Shown: positions 1 to 11,836, numbered from the stretch's first letter. The stretch is 64,000 bases of DNA from Balanoglossus misakiensis (GCA_040954595.2 CM082588.2:7998001-8062000); one strand, 5' to 3'. Made by a program: numbers and translations. The notes: generated by a model not told the origin, from the letters alone.

Positions 1-129
1 GGCATGGCAATCGTCATCATTCTCCTGACTCACACATATGTATTTCCTCATAGTTTTCCCTTCTATTGACCAGATGCACTTGATATCGTCCCCACAGGAC
101 AGCAAGTCTTTTTCCACCACAAATTTCAG
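1..129 (-). CDS. Possible further exon of the CCDC82-like gene (partial)
   Basis: On the minus strand a splice acceptor (ATAG at 133-130) is followed by 43 open codons that reach the window edge. The exon starts in phase 0, which fits the phase-0 end of the exon at 1413-1587. The peptide contains CGDDIKCIWSIEG and I do not recognise it. It does not resemble the DUF4211 region that I would expect next in CCDC82. It may be a later exon of the same gene or a chance open frame. Confidence 0.35.
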   Translation of the reverse strand, partial: MKFVVEKDLLSCGDDIKCIWSIEGKTMRKYICVSQENDDDCHA

Positions 130-668
130 CTATAAATGCGAAACAGATTAAAAAACACTAATCAAATGTCATTTTAATTAAAGCACCAATAGCTACCACT
201 TACAGCATATTTTCCATTGATAAAATACTGCAATCTTTACCTCTTTAGCTGACAGATGACACCATTTTGAGTTTGTGCAGATTCTAATTATACGGGGATA
301 ATACCTATTTGTGCAATGTGTATATGATCATTGTGTACTCTGGCAATGGAAGGCTGAATAAAAGGGTGTGGCACCTGTTTATTGATTAAATGGTTCACAT
401 TTGAATACAAAACCACAATCAGAGGTTGATAATGATTTCTTTGTGTATACCAATCAGTAAGCTTATTAAAATGTCTCAATATACATGTAGGTTTGAATGT
501 AAAGACATGAAAATAATATTGGTTGACATGAATATTATAATTGCTTGAATGAATCATTACACTGCATGGTCATACTATGGGATGATTTTCTCAACTCAAA
601 GTTCAATTTTCTATCTACAAGTGTAGTGACAAGTAAATATATAATTGATACAATATGACACCTTGAGT

Positions 669-1357
669 TTAAAGTGAAGGGGTCGTTGTGCCGTATTTGT
701 TTGTTTATAAACATAACAGTACAATTCATCCACAAATCCCTGAAAATAGATAATTCTTAGAATGAACGAAGCAGCCAACCGTAGCGTAGACGGGGCATGA
801 CAGCAACTGAAGATCCTAGTAGGTCGTGGCGACTGCAGTGGGGTTTGTGCTGGTATGGGAGGACATATTCTCATCAAGGGGGACACTCGTGGCGACTGCA
901 GTGGGGTTTGTGCTGGTATGGGAGGACTTATTCTCATCAAGGGGGACACTCGTGGCGACTGCAGTGGGGTTTGTGCTGGTATGGGAGGACTTATTCTCAT
1001 CAAGGGGGACACTCGTGGCGACTGCAGTGGGGTTTGTGCTGGTATGGGAGGACTTATTCTCATCAAGGGGGACACTCGTGGCGACTGCAGTGGGGTTTGT
1101 GCTGGTATGGGAGGACTTATTCTCATCAAGGGGGACACTCGTGGCGACTGCAGTGGGGTTTGTGCTGGTATGGGAGGACTTATTCTCATCAAGGGGGACA
1201 CTCGTGGCGACTGCAGTGGGGTTTGTGCTGGTATGGGAGGACATATTCTCATCAAGGGGGACACTCGTGGCGACTGCAGTGGGGTTTGTGCTGGTATGGG
1301 AGGACTTATTCTCATCAATAGGGACACCCACGCGGTGCGACGACCACTTCCCTTTAA
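669..1357. mobile_element. TTAA-flanked inverted-repeat element (family 1) with internal 63-bp minisatellite
   Basis: The ends are imperfect inverted repeats of type AGGGAAGYGGTCGTCGC, each bordered by TTAA (669-672 and 1354-1357), as expected of piggyBac-type non-autonomous elements. Shorter copies lie at 13853-14089 and 49862-50076. Those have one copy of the internal unit, whereas this one has eight. Confidence 0.8.
826..1320. repeat. 63-bp tandem minisatellite, about 8 units
   Basis: Units begin at 826, 889, 952, 1015, 1078, 1141, 1204 and 1267, each starting GTGGCGACTGCAGTGG. They are nearly identical; the main variation is ATATTC versus TTATTC. The period is a multiple of three, so several frames stay open on both strands. 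These frames are a by-product of the repeat and not genes. Confidence 0.95.
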
Positions 1358-1412
1358 GACTAAAATCATGAAAATAACATAAGAAGACACAGCCATCAAG
1401 GATTCACCATAC

Positions 1413-3503
1413 CTTTGCATCTCCCAAATTATTCTCCTCTTCCTGATTATCTGTTGACACAGTCTCATCCAGCTCTTCATCATCATCATCAACGACAAAA
1501 CCCACCAAGTTTCCATCTTCATTCACGTCATCATCTCCATCTGTTGGTGATTCCTCAGAACTGTCGTCATCACTTTCCCTGTGGTTGCTATGGGATACAG
1601 TGAAGACACACAGACAGTGAATAACAGTACCACATAGTGGCTGTAACTTCTAAGGACGTTCCAGTCCTTTAGTTATAATGTATCATGACCATGTCATGGT
1701 TAGCAGTGACCTGAGTTGCTCCATGTATGGTTAGAGTCCTTTGACATGCAAATAGAAAAAAAAATGAAGACCAAAATGCTAGACCGCTGTAAGCAAAGCA
1801 AAAAAACACACACGCATAAGTCTGGATTCTAAACCAAGTACATATACGATTAAATTCTGTGTGCATTCCAAGCACACATAGCTAACCTGCTTTCATCATC
1901 ATCAGATTCAATGAAACTCCTTTGGAATTTCTTGGCTCGAGATCTCCCCAGCACAATGTCGCTGCTACTGCTTTCCGACCCAGCATCGTTTCCCGCTCCT
2001 GTTGGGCACTTTTCTCCCGAACTGCGGTTTGCAGACGCAGTCTGGCGAGGATTGAGCACCGCGGCTTCGATAAGCTGCAACTCGCCTTCTGGGACGTCGC
2101 CTTCCATCACAAGAATCTCACTTATATCAACTATTTGTTCTGTGTCTGGATGCGAGGTCACTGCGGGGTCAGAGTTCAAAGGGCAGTCGACCCCGAGTGA
2201 CCCATTCTGTAAATGAACACCGACAGCAGAGCTATTGACATCTGCTGTTGTCGTGTCGTTCTGGTTTTGACTGAGATCAGCCTGTCCAGTGCTGGATGTC
2301 CCAGGTTCATGATCTGCCGGTTTGTCTCCTGAACTCGATTGTCTTCCTGCTCTCTTTTCGTCTGAAAGACATGATGCAAAAATACTTGATAAACAAAAGA
2401 ACATGGCAAATTTTTGGGTGAATTTAGTATTAACTGTATACTAACACAAACATAACAGACAACATTATAGCCTTAGGGAGCAACAATGCTTCCCTGGTGA
2501 TGGGTTGAAGCTTATACAGGGTTCTGATCTAAATAAGGTTTTTGTCACCTACAAGCTTGGATGCAGAACTAACCTGATTAAAATAAGTTGTTGGCTTGGC
2601 TTTTTAACCATTGCTGAGTCTTGGCTCTTCTGTTCTTGGACGTTCGCCACACTAATTGGTTCAGATGTAGTGTGGCGTACATAAGAGAATGTGTAACAGC
2701 CAAGAGTCAGCAAAGGTAAAAGATCAGGCCAACCCTACATCTGATTTTAATCAGACTGGCTGCAGAACCTTTGCTCGAGGTTTTGCGATGTGGTATATTA
2801 TTGTGTGTGGACGGCAAAACCAAACTGGTTTAAAACAATTATGACCTGGAGCGATGGTTCTGCGTTAGCCATATGTCTACTATAGAAGTGTCTGCTCAGA
2901 AACACAAGGTCACATGAACAGTTAACTACATGTACTGACAACTACTTTTTGAACCACCTGCACAATTTCTTGTGATTATCAGATTTTCACATCGTTCATG
3001 TCCTACCGCCAGAGGCGCAGCTTGGAATCGAGACTTTGTGTGTTGACTGTCAATGATTCATTGATTGGCTACAGAACTTCAGACAAACCCTTTCTTTTTT
3101 CGTGACAGAAATGACCTGAACGCGATTCATGTCCCTTTGATTTCACATTAACAACGATCATAACATAATAAACGTAGCCCCTACTTTGCCGTTTCCGTAT
3201 TCTCTGTAATCTCCGTAACTCCATTATTTTCTGTTTCTTAGAACTTGACGTCTGTCTTCGATCTCGCAAACTTCTCGGCGGGGTTGTCGCTGTCTCGCTT
3301 TGTTGGGTTTGCTCCGGCGACGGGCAATTTTCGTCTGATGTCGACGACGACTCTGACACAACGTGGGAAGGTCTTTTGCGGCGTAAATGAACAATTTCGT
3401 CGTCCGATTCTGAGCTGGCGATGTCATTTTTCGAATCAACGCAGTTTTCACCAGCGAGTGAACGACTTCTCGCAACTGTGGCTTGGCTCGCCGAAATGTT
3501 CAT
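1413..3503 (-). CDS. CCDC82-like nuclear protein, N-terminal exons (partial gene)
   Basis: Three minus-strand exons join in phase: 3503-3185 (start ATG, 106 codons), 2361-1887 and 1587-1413, all with GT-AG borders. The product is low-complexity and charged. It has a Ser/Asp/Glu-rich start, a basic segment (RRKRPSHVV, then PPRSLRDRR and MELRRLQRIRKRQ), a Ser/Thr/Asp-rich middle exon with SFIESDDDES near its end, and an acidic exon containing GFVVDDDDEELDE. The order of basic KRxR block, KR-rich helix and acidic FVVxDEE block matches vertebrate CCDC82, a poorly characterised nuclear protein whose C-terminal DUF4211 would lie left of this window. The assignment rests on this pattern from memory, because disordered regions align weakly. 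The intron between 1887 and 1587 is free of mobile elements. A small 8-bp-TSD element lies between exons 1 and 2, and a minisatellite-bearing element lies downstream of 1413. Confidence 0.6.
2562..2768. mobile_element. Small CTGATTAAAATCAG-type element with 8-bp TSD
   Basis: The element at 2570-2760 is flanked by TGCAGAAC direct repeats (2562-2569 and 2761-2768). Its right end, CTACATCTGATTTTAATCAG, is the same terminus seen in the 58.4 kb element. The 8-bp duplication suggests a hAT- or P-type transposase. Confidence 0.7.
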
Positions 3504-3973
3504 GTCTAGCGCTGATTTTACCTGTTCAAATCGTCATCGGGCTCTTCTTTTGAAATCCGCGCTACACAACAAACATTAAAATGTAACATATTACTTATTA
3601 CATCACATTTCACACATGACCAAAGTAGCAGACTGAGTAGAGGGCGCATTGTTGTGACCTCATGTCACCTTTGACCTAGGATGCCCATCACAGACCATCG
3701 TGACTAAGGGGAGTGACGATGAAATGCTGTCCACGTTCTGATTATTGTACTTTAGCGCAAATTCAATCATCAGCTAGATTATGGACGTGATCAAGTAAGT
3801 TCATAAAGTCACATATACCGAAGACGCGACGCCGTTTGATCTCGAACCCGTGAGAATCGGTCTTCCGACTGTAGAGTGTCGTCCAAAAAAAACAACAACA
3901 ACATCAACCCAGGCCCAAACAAACTTGTTTGGCGAGTCCACAACTTTGTCGCTCCAAGACCAATCACGGCAAG
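3504..3973. promoter_or_regulatory. Shared intergenic region of a head-to-head gene pair
   Basis: Only 470 bp separate the two divergent start codons. Both 5' UTRs and a probable bidirectional promoter must lie here. I see no TATA box that clearly serves either gene. The stretch is free of mobile elements, unlike most of the window. Confidence 0.5.
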
Positions 3974-6900
3974 ATGAAGCTAAAAACGAAGAAAATTCTG
4001 ACGAATATCTCCACGACAGTGTTCTTTCTGATGGGAGGCATTGAATACGGTAAGCGTCCAAGTTTGCACAATGCAAGTTGTGTCTACAGTAGTATTATGT
4101 ATATAAACCCGGGGGCGGTTCTCTGATCAAGCGCTGGTCAGGCCATGTCACATCACATGCTATACTAAGCTGCAATCAATGAAATATTAACTAAAACGTT
4201 GATCACCCATCAAATTGTAACTCTAATCGCTGACTATGAGATGACTCATTATGGGGTGATTGAATTCTGGTGTGGCATTTCCCCCAAAATAGGTGATATA
4301 GAAGATGTCAAGTATGAAAACAGTTAGATAATTATAATAATAGGTTTGTAGTATGCAAATAAAATTTTTAATCATCATATCTAAATAATCATAATTAGTG
4401 TGATTGTTGATTGTGTCGTGATCAAAGGTCCCGTCATGACAATTTTGTTCCAGTCCAACCAAAGCCAAGAAATAAAGTAAAATATAAACCAAAGTTTTGA
4501 TATACAAGTTTGTATATTGATTATAGATTTCATTAGAGTAGTTATAAAGTTTGATACTGTCGTTCAATTAAACATAAATTGCTTTTGGTCAAGTACATGT
4601 ATTATTCTTTTTCAGCTTTTATACTTTGCATTTTTATCAATACATTAAGATATATAGATTACCTTAAAATTACAGTAGTCCTTTAAAATGCTGATAAATA
4701 TATGAGGACCTTACATCATTTCTTATCAATCAATTATTCAATCAAATAAAATTGTATTAAACACTGCACTATTGAGACAAAGTATAGACCTTCTAGATAT
4801 CAAAAATATTGCAGGTCCCAAACTAACCATTATCTTTAATTAAGTTAATGTCTTGTTGTCTCTTGTTCCATACAGCTGTGATTTTACCCACTCTGTTTAT
4901 GTATCTGAAGACAATGGATGCAGAGCCCATCTTTCTTGGACTGTCGTTATCAGCATTCAGTCTCTCAGCCCTGTTTGCCGGTCCAATATTTGGCAAGTGG
5001 CATGACAAAACGGGCAAAGTCAAGGTCATCATTTTGTTTGGGAATCTCTGGGAAATAGCTGGTAAGTTGTGAAATAGTGAGCGTGCACAGTGTACCCTCT
5101 GACAAACATAATTTTTAAAAGCTTTGAGTCAATTTGAGGATTTCTAAAAAATCAGTTCTAAAAAATCAGTCAGTTGTGTGAGTCAGCCCTATACCTTTGC
5201 ATGTAGTATGGATACTTTTCTTGAGTCACCAGTGAGTTTGTAGAGTCAGTGGTGCGTCATATTATGGGCTTAGAAGGTACACTGGTGCATAACTAACTAT
5301 TGATGTTAATGTATGTACACAGTTCTTATTACCATTTCCACAAATTCAAAATGATGTTGTTTGTCAACTGAGGAAAGGAGAAAATTGGAAAATTTTATTC
5401 ATTATATTCATTAAAAATATGCCAAAATATGGCACAACCATAGAATACAGGCTTTTATCAAAACATAACTAGTTTGATTTTACACATTATTTATATTCTT
5501 CATATAGGGAATCAGCAATATTTACATTTTGGCAAAAGTAAAAATTAACATATTGGAGTTTTATAACCAAATCTTCAGTGAGATGGAAGGATTGTAAACA
5601 ATCTACAACATATTGACATGCCGTACCTCTAAACATGTAATGTTTTCTGCTTTTTTTATTTTTATAGGAAACTTTCTGTATTTTGTGGGAATCAACAAGT
5701 ACGTGATTGTGTTAAGCAGATTAGTGGCCGGTAAGTTGAATGTGATAAGCATAACACCATACAGAGGTCACGCTAGGATTTTTAGCTGTGTGTATTTTTG
5801 ATGCATATAACAGTGCTCTGTGTGCTCTGTTTAAAGGGACAAAGTCTCTCTCTCGCTGCCCTTTTCCCATTAATTATGTTTGATACAAGACACTGTTTAG
5901 GTTATTCTACATGTGGATATATAGTAAATCAACGTTCAACCACACACAACTTCCATCCAACTTGTAGACGCGAGAGTGAAAAACTCGCCAAAATGAAAAA
6001 TCGGTCTCCACAAACAGGATGGAAGTTGTGTGTGGTCGAACGTTCATTCACTATACAGTCAAACCTGTGTTAGTGACCACCTCTATATAGTGGCCACTAT
6101 GTTACAGTCCCTGTGCAATAAAGGCTAGTTTATGAAAGTCCCTTGACTGGCCACTATACACAGGTTTGACTGTATATCCACATGTAGAAAAATATAAACG
6201 GTGTCTTGTATCAAATATAATTAATGGAAAAAGGGCAGCGAGAGAGAGACTTTGTGCCTTTAACCATGGCTTGCATCCAATCATGACAATGTATTTGATG
6301 AAAAGTTGCACTGATATAATGTTTTGTTTGACCTTTCTTATAACAGGGGTTGGTAGTGGTGTTGGTGCGGCTATATTTGCCCAAATAACACACACAACAA
6401 GTCAAAAAGAGAGAACGGCGGCCATTTCAGTTGCCATGGCATCCAGACAGATCGGTCTCCTCCTAGGCCCAGGATTAAACTTGTTCCTTGAACAGCTAAG
6501 TGGATATCTTGGACCCTGGGAAATTAACAATCTCTCTTCTCCTGGGGTAAGTCATTGCAGGAAGTTCTACAATGCTCCAAACTGCAAAAAGCTGTGATCT
6601 TCAAAATGTCATAGCTGCGTGTCAGCTTAGTTAGGGGCTATGAACAATTTAAAAATCTGTATATAGTAAATAAATCTTTATGAAAGGGGATGGGTAAGTT
6701 GTATTTCAATTACTGAACAGTAAAACTTGTCTAAACCGAACACAAATGGGACAGAAGAAATTGTCCAGTTTGCTGGGGTGTTTGGTTTATGTCAAAGGGA
6801 CAAGAAAATGTGTTCAGTATAGACAGGTTTCCAGATTAGACAGGGTTTGGTTTAGACAGGTTTTACTGTACATGTGTTTGCACTAAGTCCAAACCAGAAT

Positions 6901-9900
6901 AGATAAGTAGCAGATATTTCTCAAAGAAAATAATTCTTTTAGTATAATTGTAAATAAACGGAGAGATCTCCAAGGGTGATTGTTGCATATATGTCTCCTG
7001 GGAGGTAAGTCATTTTTACCAAAATCGAAGAAAAAAACTTAATTTGTAGGGATACAAAATTGTGCATTCTGGGAAAAAGTGCCAAGCCTGGCTGTTGTAC
7101 CATGTGACCTGGCATCAACCATTGTAGTACGGGTACCAAGCACTATTGATCTGATCAAATTGTTTTTTTCCCCCTAAATGTTGACAGATCTTTATGTGTG
7201 GTATGTGGATTCTGATGGAAGTGATGATAATTTTCATGTACTACGACCTGCCACCGCTGGAACAACAGGAGAAAATACTGGCAGAGGAAGCGAGGGACAA
7301 AGAAAACCAGGAGAACGTTTCCGAAAACGAAGAAACGGAGCCGATGCTGAGAAATTCAGTGAATCACGAAAACAAAGTGAACAAGATGCATTCCTACGCG
7401 AGCTCAGAAGGGATGACGGGCAGCGATGGCTACACGACCAACGCCCATTCTGCAGACATAGAACAGTTCATGAAAGACTCAGAGGTCAAAGGTCAGCCAA
7501 TCAACAAATACGGTAGCATCAATGCACATACAGAGCCAGAGGACTATTATAAATGTTTGGAGGAGGATGGAACATTTGAAGATGTGCCGATTGAAAGTAA
7601 AGAGATGAGAGAAGCCAAGTTGTATGCCACAGAAGAAGGTTCTGAACTTTATCCAGAAAAATGGACATTATATAGAGGTAAGTTCAATTTATGCCTTGGG
7701 TTTTTTGTCAGCCAGCATTTAAATACATTGTATATTTTGAATAAAAATTGTAAAGCAATTTTAATTTTGATACTGAATGAAAAAAGTTCCTTGATCAGAA
7801 ATACTATAGTTTAAATGTAACTTTTTGAAGAAATTACCAATATAGTCTACTACAATCTGATTGGATTATATAGCTGGGTTTGCTGCAGTGTTGATACAAT
7901 TGAATAATTTTCAGAAATTAATTTCCAGGTGGACTGTGATAGTTCTAATTTCACCACAGTGCAAACCTACTGGTGGATAGAAAATGGTACTTATATACTT
8001 GAAAACGAGAACTAGAGCTGAATCTTGAAACATGTCATCCATTTTGTTTTTCAGAGTTTCTCAGGGAAGAGATTGTTGTTATTCTTGCGGTACAGTTTTT
8101 CTTCCTTTTTAATCAGACTTCACTTGAGGTAAGTTGCATGAATTTGTAAAATGTTGGCTTTCTACATGACACAATCTTAGCTACATGTACATTGGATGTG
8201 AAACAAAAGTAGATGTTCATTAAAATCTGCAAAGATATCCATGGTATATGCTCATATCACTTATTCATGATTTTCCATCACTCTTTCGGAATGATGAGTT
8301 GGGGTCAAAGGTTGAAACATTTTTCTTCTTGGCAAATATATTGGCATAATACAACTCTTGAGTGTAGACAATATATACATGTAAACCTATGTCTGCAAGG
8401 ATCTGAAATATAACATTGAATTAGTATGGGAAAATTTAGAGGTTTATGTCCACACAATGTTGCAGTGTCAGGGAACATGAAAAAGTTATTACAACCCTTA
8501 TGTACTACATAGGATTGCATACACAAGTACATTAAGATGATCTGGAAACTATGGCTTTCCTTTGCTTTCACTTATTTCAATGTATTTTCTTTGTCCTACA
8601 GACTTTACTGACACCCTACACGTACATTTACCTTGGTTTTAATGAACTCCAGAACAGTCTGTTGTACTGTGGTGCTGGTGTTGAGGTAAGACAAACAGAT
8701 TCTTAACCCTTTCACTCCCATCATTTTCCTCTTTAGAGGTCCAAGTTTACCATGGAAAAGAATGGGTAAGTACTGACCTGAAAATGCTTCAACCAGACCT
8801 GTGTGACAGTATACAGCACAATACTCGAGTTTCAAGATTCTCGCGAGACATACGAAAACGAGGATGAGGATGAGCATGTACTGTGCACACAGACTGATAC
8901 TACGCGTTCGGTGACTGATAAGTTTATTATTATCCATACACTTTACCATTCCATGACGCCCGTGGTCCAATCTGCTTTCACTATCACTCAGCGAATAACC
9001 CGCCATGTGTTGTTCACCCTCAACCTTGTTTTGAACTATTCTCGGGCCCTGTTCGAGAATCTCGTTCCAGATCTCAAAAACGGAGTATTGTTGATGTCAA
9101 TTTACTGTGCACACGTCAAGAGAAAATTAATAGTTTTAATTGAAATATGTAATTCATGATAATTAAAGCTGGTATCTCGTCTCACGCGCATGCGCGTAAC
9201 TTTCCAGCAAATTTTCCGTTCGATGCATTCAAATAGTGGACTGCCTTCGCTTCCTTCCATATTTCATGCGCACCGTATAAGTAGATTCTGGTTTTGTCTC
9301 TCCTTTTCACCCAAGCTGGTGTCTTTTCACGATCTCTGACACAGATTATGGTTGCCGCCATCGTGTGTGAGCACTCCCTTATGGGATTGACAGTTCACTA
9401 AACGTTTGTAACCAGCGGCTACAGTTGGAACATGCGTGCAAGACGAGCTACGCGCTTTAATATAAAGTCGTTAATTTTTTTTCTCACTTTCAGGTGCTCT
9501 TCTCATTTGTACTCATCAAATATTTGAGCAAAAAAGTGGAAGATCGAAAACTGTTGGCGTTCGGCTTGGCAATAGAACTGGTGTCCATCAGTGCTGCATT
9601 GGCGTACATGCCACTTGTCAAAAAAGGTAATTTTTCTCATCATTGTCTGCAGCATTTTTTTCAAACATTGCGCTGAGCAATTTGACAAAATATTGTACGT
9701 CTGCCATTGTCATAAAAAACTGGTAGAGTAAAACCTGTCTAAACCAAACACCAAAGAAATCATTTGGTGTCCAGTTTATAGGGGCTCTTTTCACATGTTG
9801 TTCTATAACAAAGGGATGAGAAAGGTGTTTGGTACAGACAGACTTCCAGATTATGCAGGGTTCGATTTAGACAGGTCTTACTATAGTACTAGTGCATTTG

Positions 9901-11652
9901 TTTGTCTGAATATTGACCTATTACATTGTCTCTCTTTTTTTCAGACAGCACTGTGGATTTAGCGATATTTTCGATAATATTTGTGGTTCAGGTGTTTGGA
10001 TTGGCGTTCCTTGCTGCACCTGTGATATCCATGTTTTCCAAACATACAACCGAAAGAACTCAAGGTAAATGTAAATCCTCTCATTGTGTACGTTTTTTTT
10101 CATAAAGAGGGCGTCCTTCCAGAACATGGCGTCATCTCCAAGGCCAAGCAGTTGATGCGATAGTCTCGGTTACCCAGACTCCTTCGCGCGGGCTATCGCC
10201 AAAGCGAGAGTCTGGGCACATGGCAGCAAAACGACTGTGAAGCAAGATGGCGACTGCTGGAATTTGACTCAAGCTCTGATTGGCTAGTTCCCAATTTGAC
10301 CCGGGTCACTAGCTAGCAATGCTGAGTGATTGAGATCCTCCAATGATCTTTTCTCTGAGCTGCTCACACGAAAACACCTTCTTTTGCCATCTTTGAATTT
10401 TCTGCCTACACTCAAGACAGATGTATGTGTTAAAATTACGTGTTTCGCCGCTGAGGCTAGCTAGTGACCCGGGTCAAATTGGGGAACTAGCCAATCAGAT
10501 CTTGAGTCGAATTCCAGCAGTCGCCATCTTGTTTCAGAGTCGTTTTGAAGCTATGTCCCCAGACTCTCGCTTTGGCGATAGCCCGCACGAAGGAGTCTGG
10601 GTAACCGAGACTATTGATGCGAAAACGAGGCCAGTAAGTCGAGCTCATCTGGTTGGTTCTATATATGATACAATTTGCGCGTGAAAATTACCTTACAATA
10701 AAATGTGGCTGTCGAACGTCTTTCCCAACTAAATAGCGACTTTATACGCAAAACAAAAATACTGGAAATAAAGGTAAAAGTTACAGCTAATGTCCCTTTA
10801 ATTGATAGTAAAATAGTTACACGCATGTCTGTGTATTGGTGTATTTCAGGATTTTCTCAAGGAATTCGTCGTGCCGTCGCCAGTATTGGCACCATATTAG
10901 GACCATTGTGGGCTGGAGGTGCAGTCAGTATGTTACATGTAAACATTGGTGTCATTGTCGGATTGGTTGCCTTAATCTGTGTAAGTGGCCATAATTTATC
11001 CAACTTCCAAGATCAAATGTGTGTAGAATACTGTAAAACATGTTATTTTCGACCCTTTCACCCCCAGTTCCCTCTATAGAGGTCCAACCTTACCACGGAA
11101 AACAATGGATTTGGACTGAACCATGGTGGTGAAAGGGTTAAAAGAACTTGCACAATGCATGAATTAGTTGAAATACCCAGTGCAGTAAAACCTGTCAAAA
11201 CTGGACATCAGATGGACTGAAAATCGTTCAGTCTACTGAGGTGTCCGGTTTGAGATTCTTAAACATGTAGTTCTGTGTGACAGGAACTCAAAATGGTGTT
11301 TGATTTTTAGACAGGTTTTACTGTATTTATTGTATCAAGGGAGTCATTGTTGTTGCAGACATGTACATCCAGAACTGTAGTTGATATACGAAATGAAAAG
11401 TACAAAATAAGTTCTTGCTCATATTCTGCCTATAGACCTTTGCAAGAAAGATACATGTATACTTTCATGAAGAATTTATTGTGTCTTTCAACTACCACCA
11501 TTTTCTGGGCGTGTCCATGTTCGCAAATAACTGCACTACGCTGTTCTGTTTTCCAGGTTATGTTGGCGTTGTCATGGAAGCGAGTGAAGGATCCAGTGAA
11601 GTTCTGGTGGGTTGATAAAGATACGGAAAGCAGAAGAAGTGTTGATCTATGA
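3974..11652 (+). CDS. Major facilitator superfamily transporter, MFSD8/CLN7-like
   Basis: Eleven exons join in phase to 550 codons: 3974-4049, 4876-5061, 5668-5730, 6347-6546, 7188-7677, 8055-8128, 8602-8685, 9494-9626, 9945-10064, 10850-10980 and 11557-11652. All introns are GT-AG. About 12 hydrophobic segments are present. Between TM2 and TM3 is MFS motif A (GPIFGKWHDKTGKVK). Motif C-like helices are RQIGLLLGPGL in exon 4 and ASIGTILGPLWAGG in exon 10. The order and spacing resemble MFSD8 (CLN7), a lysosomal membrane transporter/channel, and the related SPX-MFS family; no SPX domain is visible. The central loop between TM6 and TM7 is unusually long (about 130 residues, Glu/Asn-rich, exon 5) and contains ETEPML, which resembles a lysosomal dileucine signal. 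The start ATG has a purine at -3 and no better upstream in-frame ATG. Introns host several transposons. The identity as an MFS protein is firm; the MFSD8 subfamily is probable. Confidence 0.9.
5831..6263. mobile_element. TTAA-flanked foldback element (family 2), with a nested element
   Basis: The element is nearly palindromic. Its termini are AAAGGGACAAAGTCTCTCTC and the inverted counterpart ending GACTTTGTSCCTTT, with TTAA on both sides. It lies in intron 3 of the transporter gene and is interrupted at 6056-6172 by another element. Confidence 0.8.
6054..6174. mobile_element. Tc1/mariner-pogo-type MITE nested in a family-2 element
   Basis: Inverted repeats CAGTCAAACCTGTGT and ACACAGGTTTGACTG bound 6056-6172, with TA on both sides. 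Removing it restores the ACTATATATCCACATG sequence of other family-2 copies. Confidence 0.8.
6718..6868. mobile_element. Pogo-type MITE (family 3)
   Basis: Ends are CAGTAAAACTTGTCTAAACC and the inverse GGTTTAGACAGGTTTTACTG. The element lies in intron 4 of the transporter gene. Related copies are at 9726-9884 and 11183-11323. Confidence 0.75.
8706..8770. mobile_element. Truncated CCCTTTCACY-type MITE (family 4)
   Basis: The left part of the small element seen complete at 12690-12783; the right terminus is missing. It lies in intron 7 of the transporter gene. Confidence 0.5.
9726..9884. mobile_element. Pogo-type MITE (family 3)
   Basis: Diverged copy with GAGTAAAACCTGTCTAAACC at the left and TTTAGACAGGTCTTACT at the right. 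It lies in intron 8 of the transporter gene. Confidence 0.7.
10152..10622. mobile_element. Foldback element with long arms and 9-bp TSD
   Basis: The element at 10161-10613 starts TAGTCTCGGTTACCCAGAC and ends with its inverse. The arms run about 165 bp each, and the target duplication TTGATGCGA is perfect (10152-10160 and 10614-10622). Nine-base duplications are typical of Mutator/foldback-type elements. It lies in intron 9 of the transporter gene. Confidence 0.85.
11053..11142. mobile_element. CCCTTTCACC-type MITE (family 4)
   Basis: Short element with CCCTTTCACC and GGTGAAAGGG ends, followed by TTAA. Similar copies are at 12690-12783 (opposite orientation) and 48851-48940. Confidence 0.7.
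11183..11323. mobile_element. Pogo-type MITE (family 3)
   Basis: CAGTAAAACCTGTC at the left and GACAGGTTTTACTG at the right. It lies in the last intron of the transporter gene. Confidence 0.7.
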
Positions 11653-11836
11653 AGACAGAAAATAGATTCTACTAGATCGGGTTTCTCAACAAAACTATTT
11701 GATAAATACAGAGATGGCAGTATTCCACAGCAGACCAAAGTTTCGATATATTGAGAAAACCTCCAGAAAGACTATTCTATGCCTCTTGAATCAGATATCA
11801 GTTTAGTCAAGAACAGTTATGCAGCTCTAGCTATGA

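Noticed and set aside
826-1320. CRISPR-like array
   Set aside because: Units are directly contiguous with no variable spacers, and the context is a eukaryotic genome.
797-1382. Long open frames on both strands over the 63-bp repeats (171-303 codons)
   Set aside because: The period is divisible by three, so any stop-free frame of one unit stays open across all units. The sequence is inside a transposon, and single-unit copies elsewhere show no coding conservation.
3850-4044. 64-codon plus-strand frame overlapping the transporter start
   Set aside because: It overlaps exon 1 in another frame and has no homology features; the transporter frame continues in phase through eleven exons.
8819-9094. 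Possible MITE with CAATACTC ends in transporter intron 7
   Set aside because: The inverted match is only 8-9 bp and no clear target duplication was found.
9494-9676. Single-exon reading frames that run past exon borders of the transporter
   Set aside because: They end in intron sequence after clear GT donors. Only the exon part is kept in the gene model.
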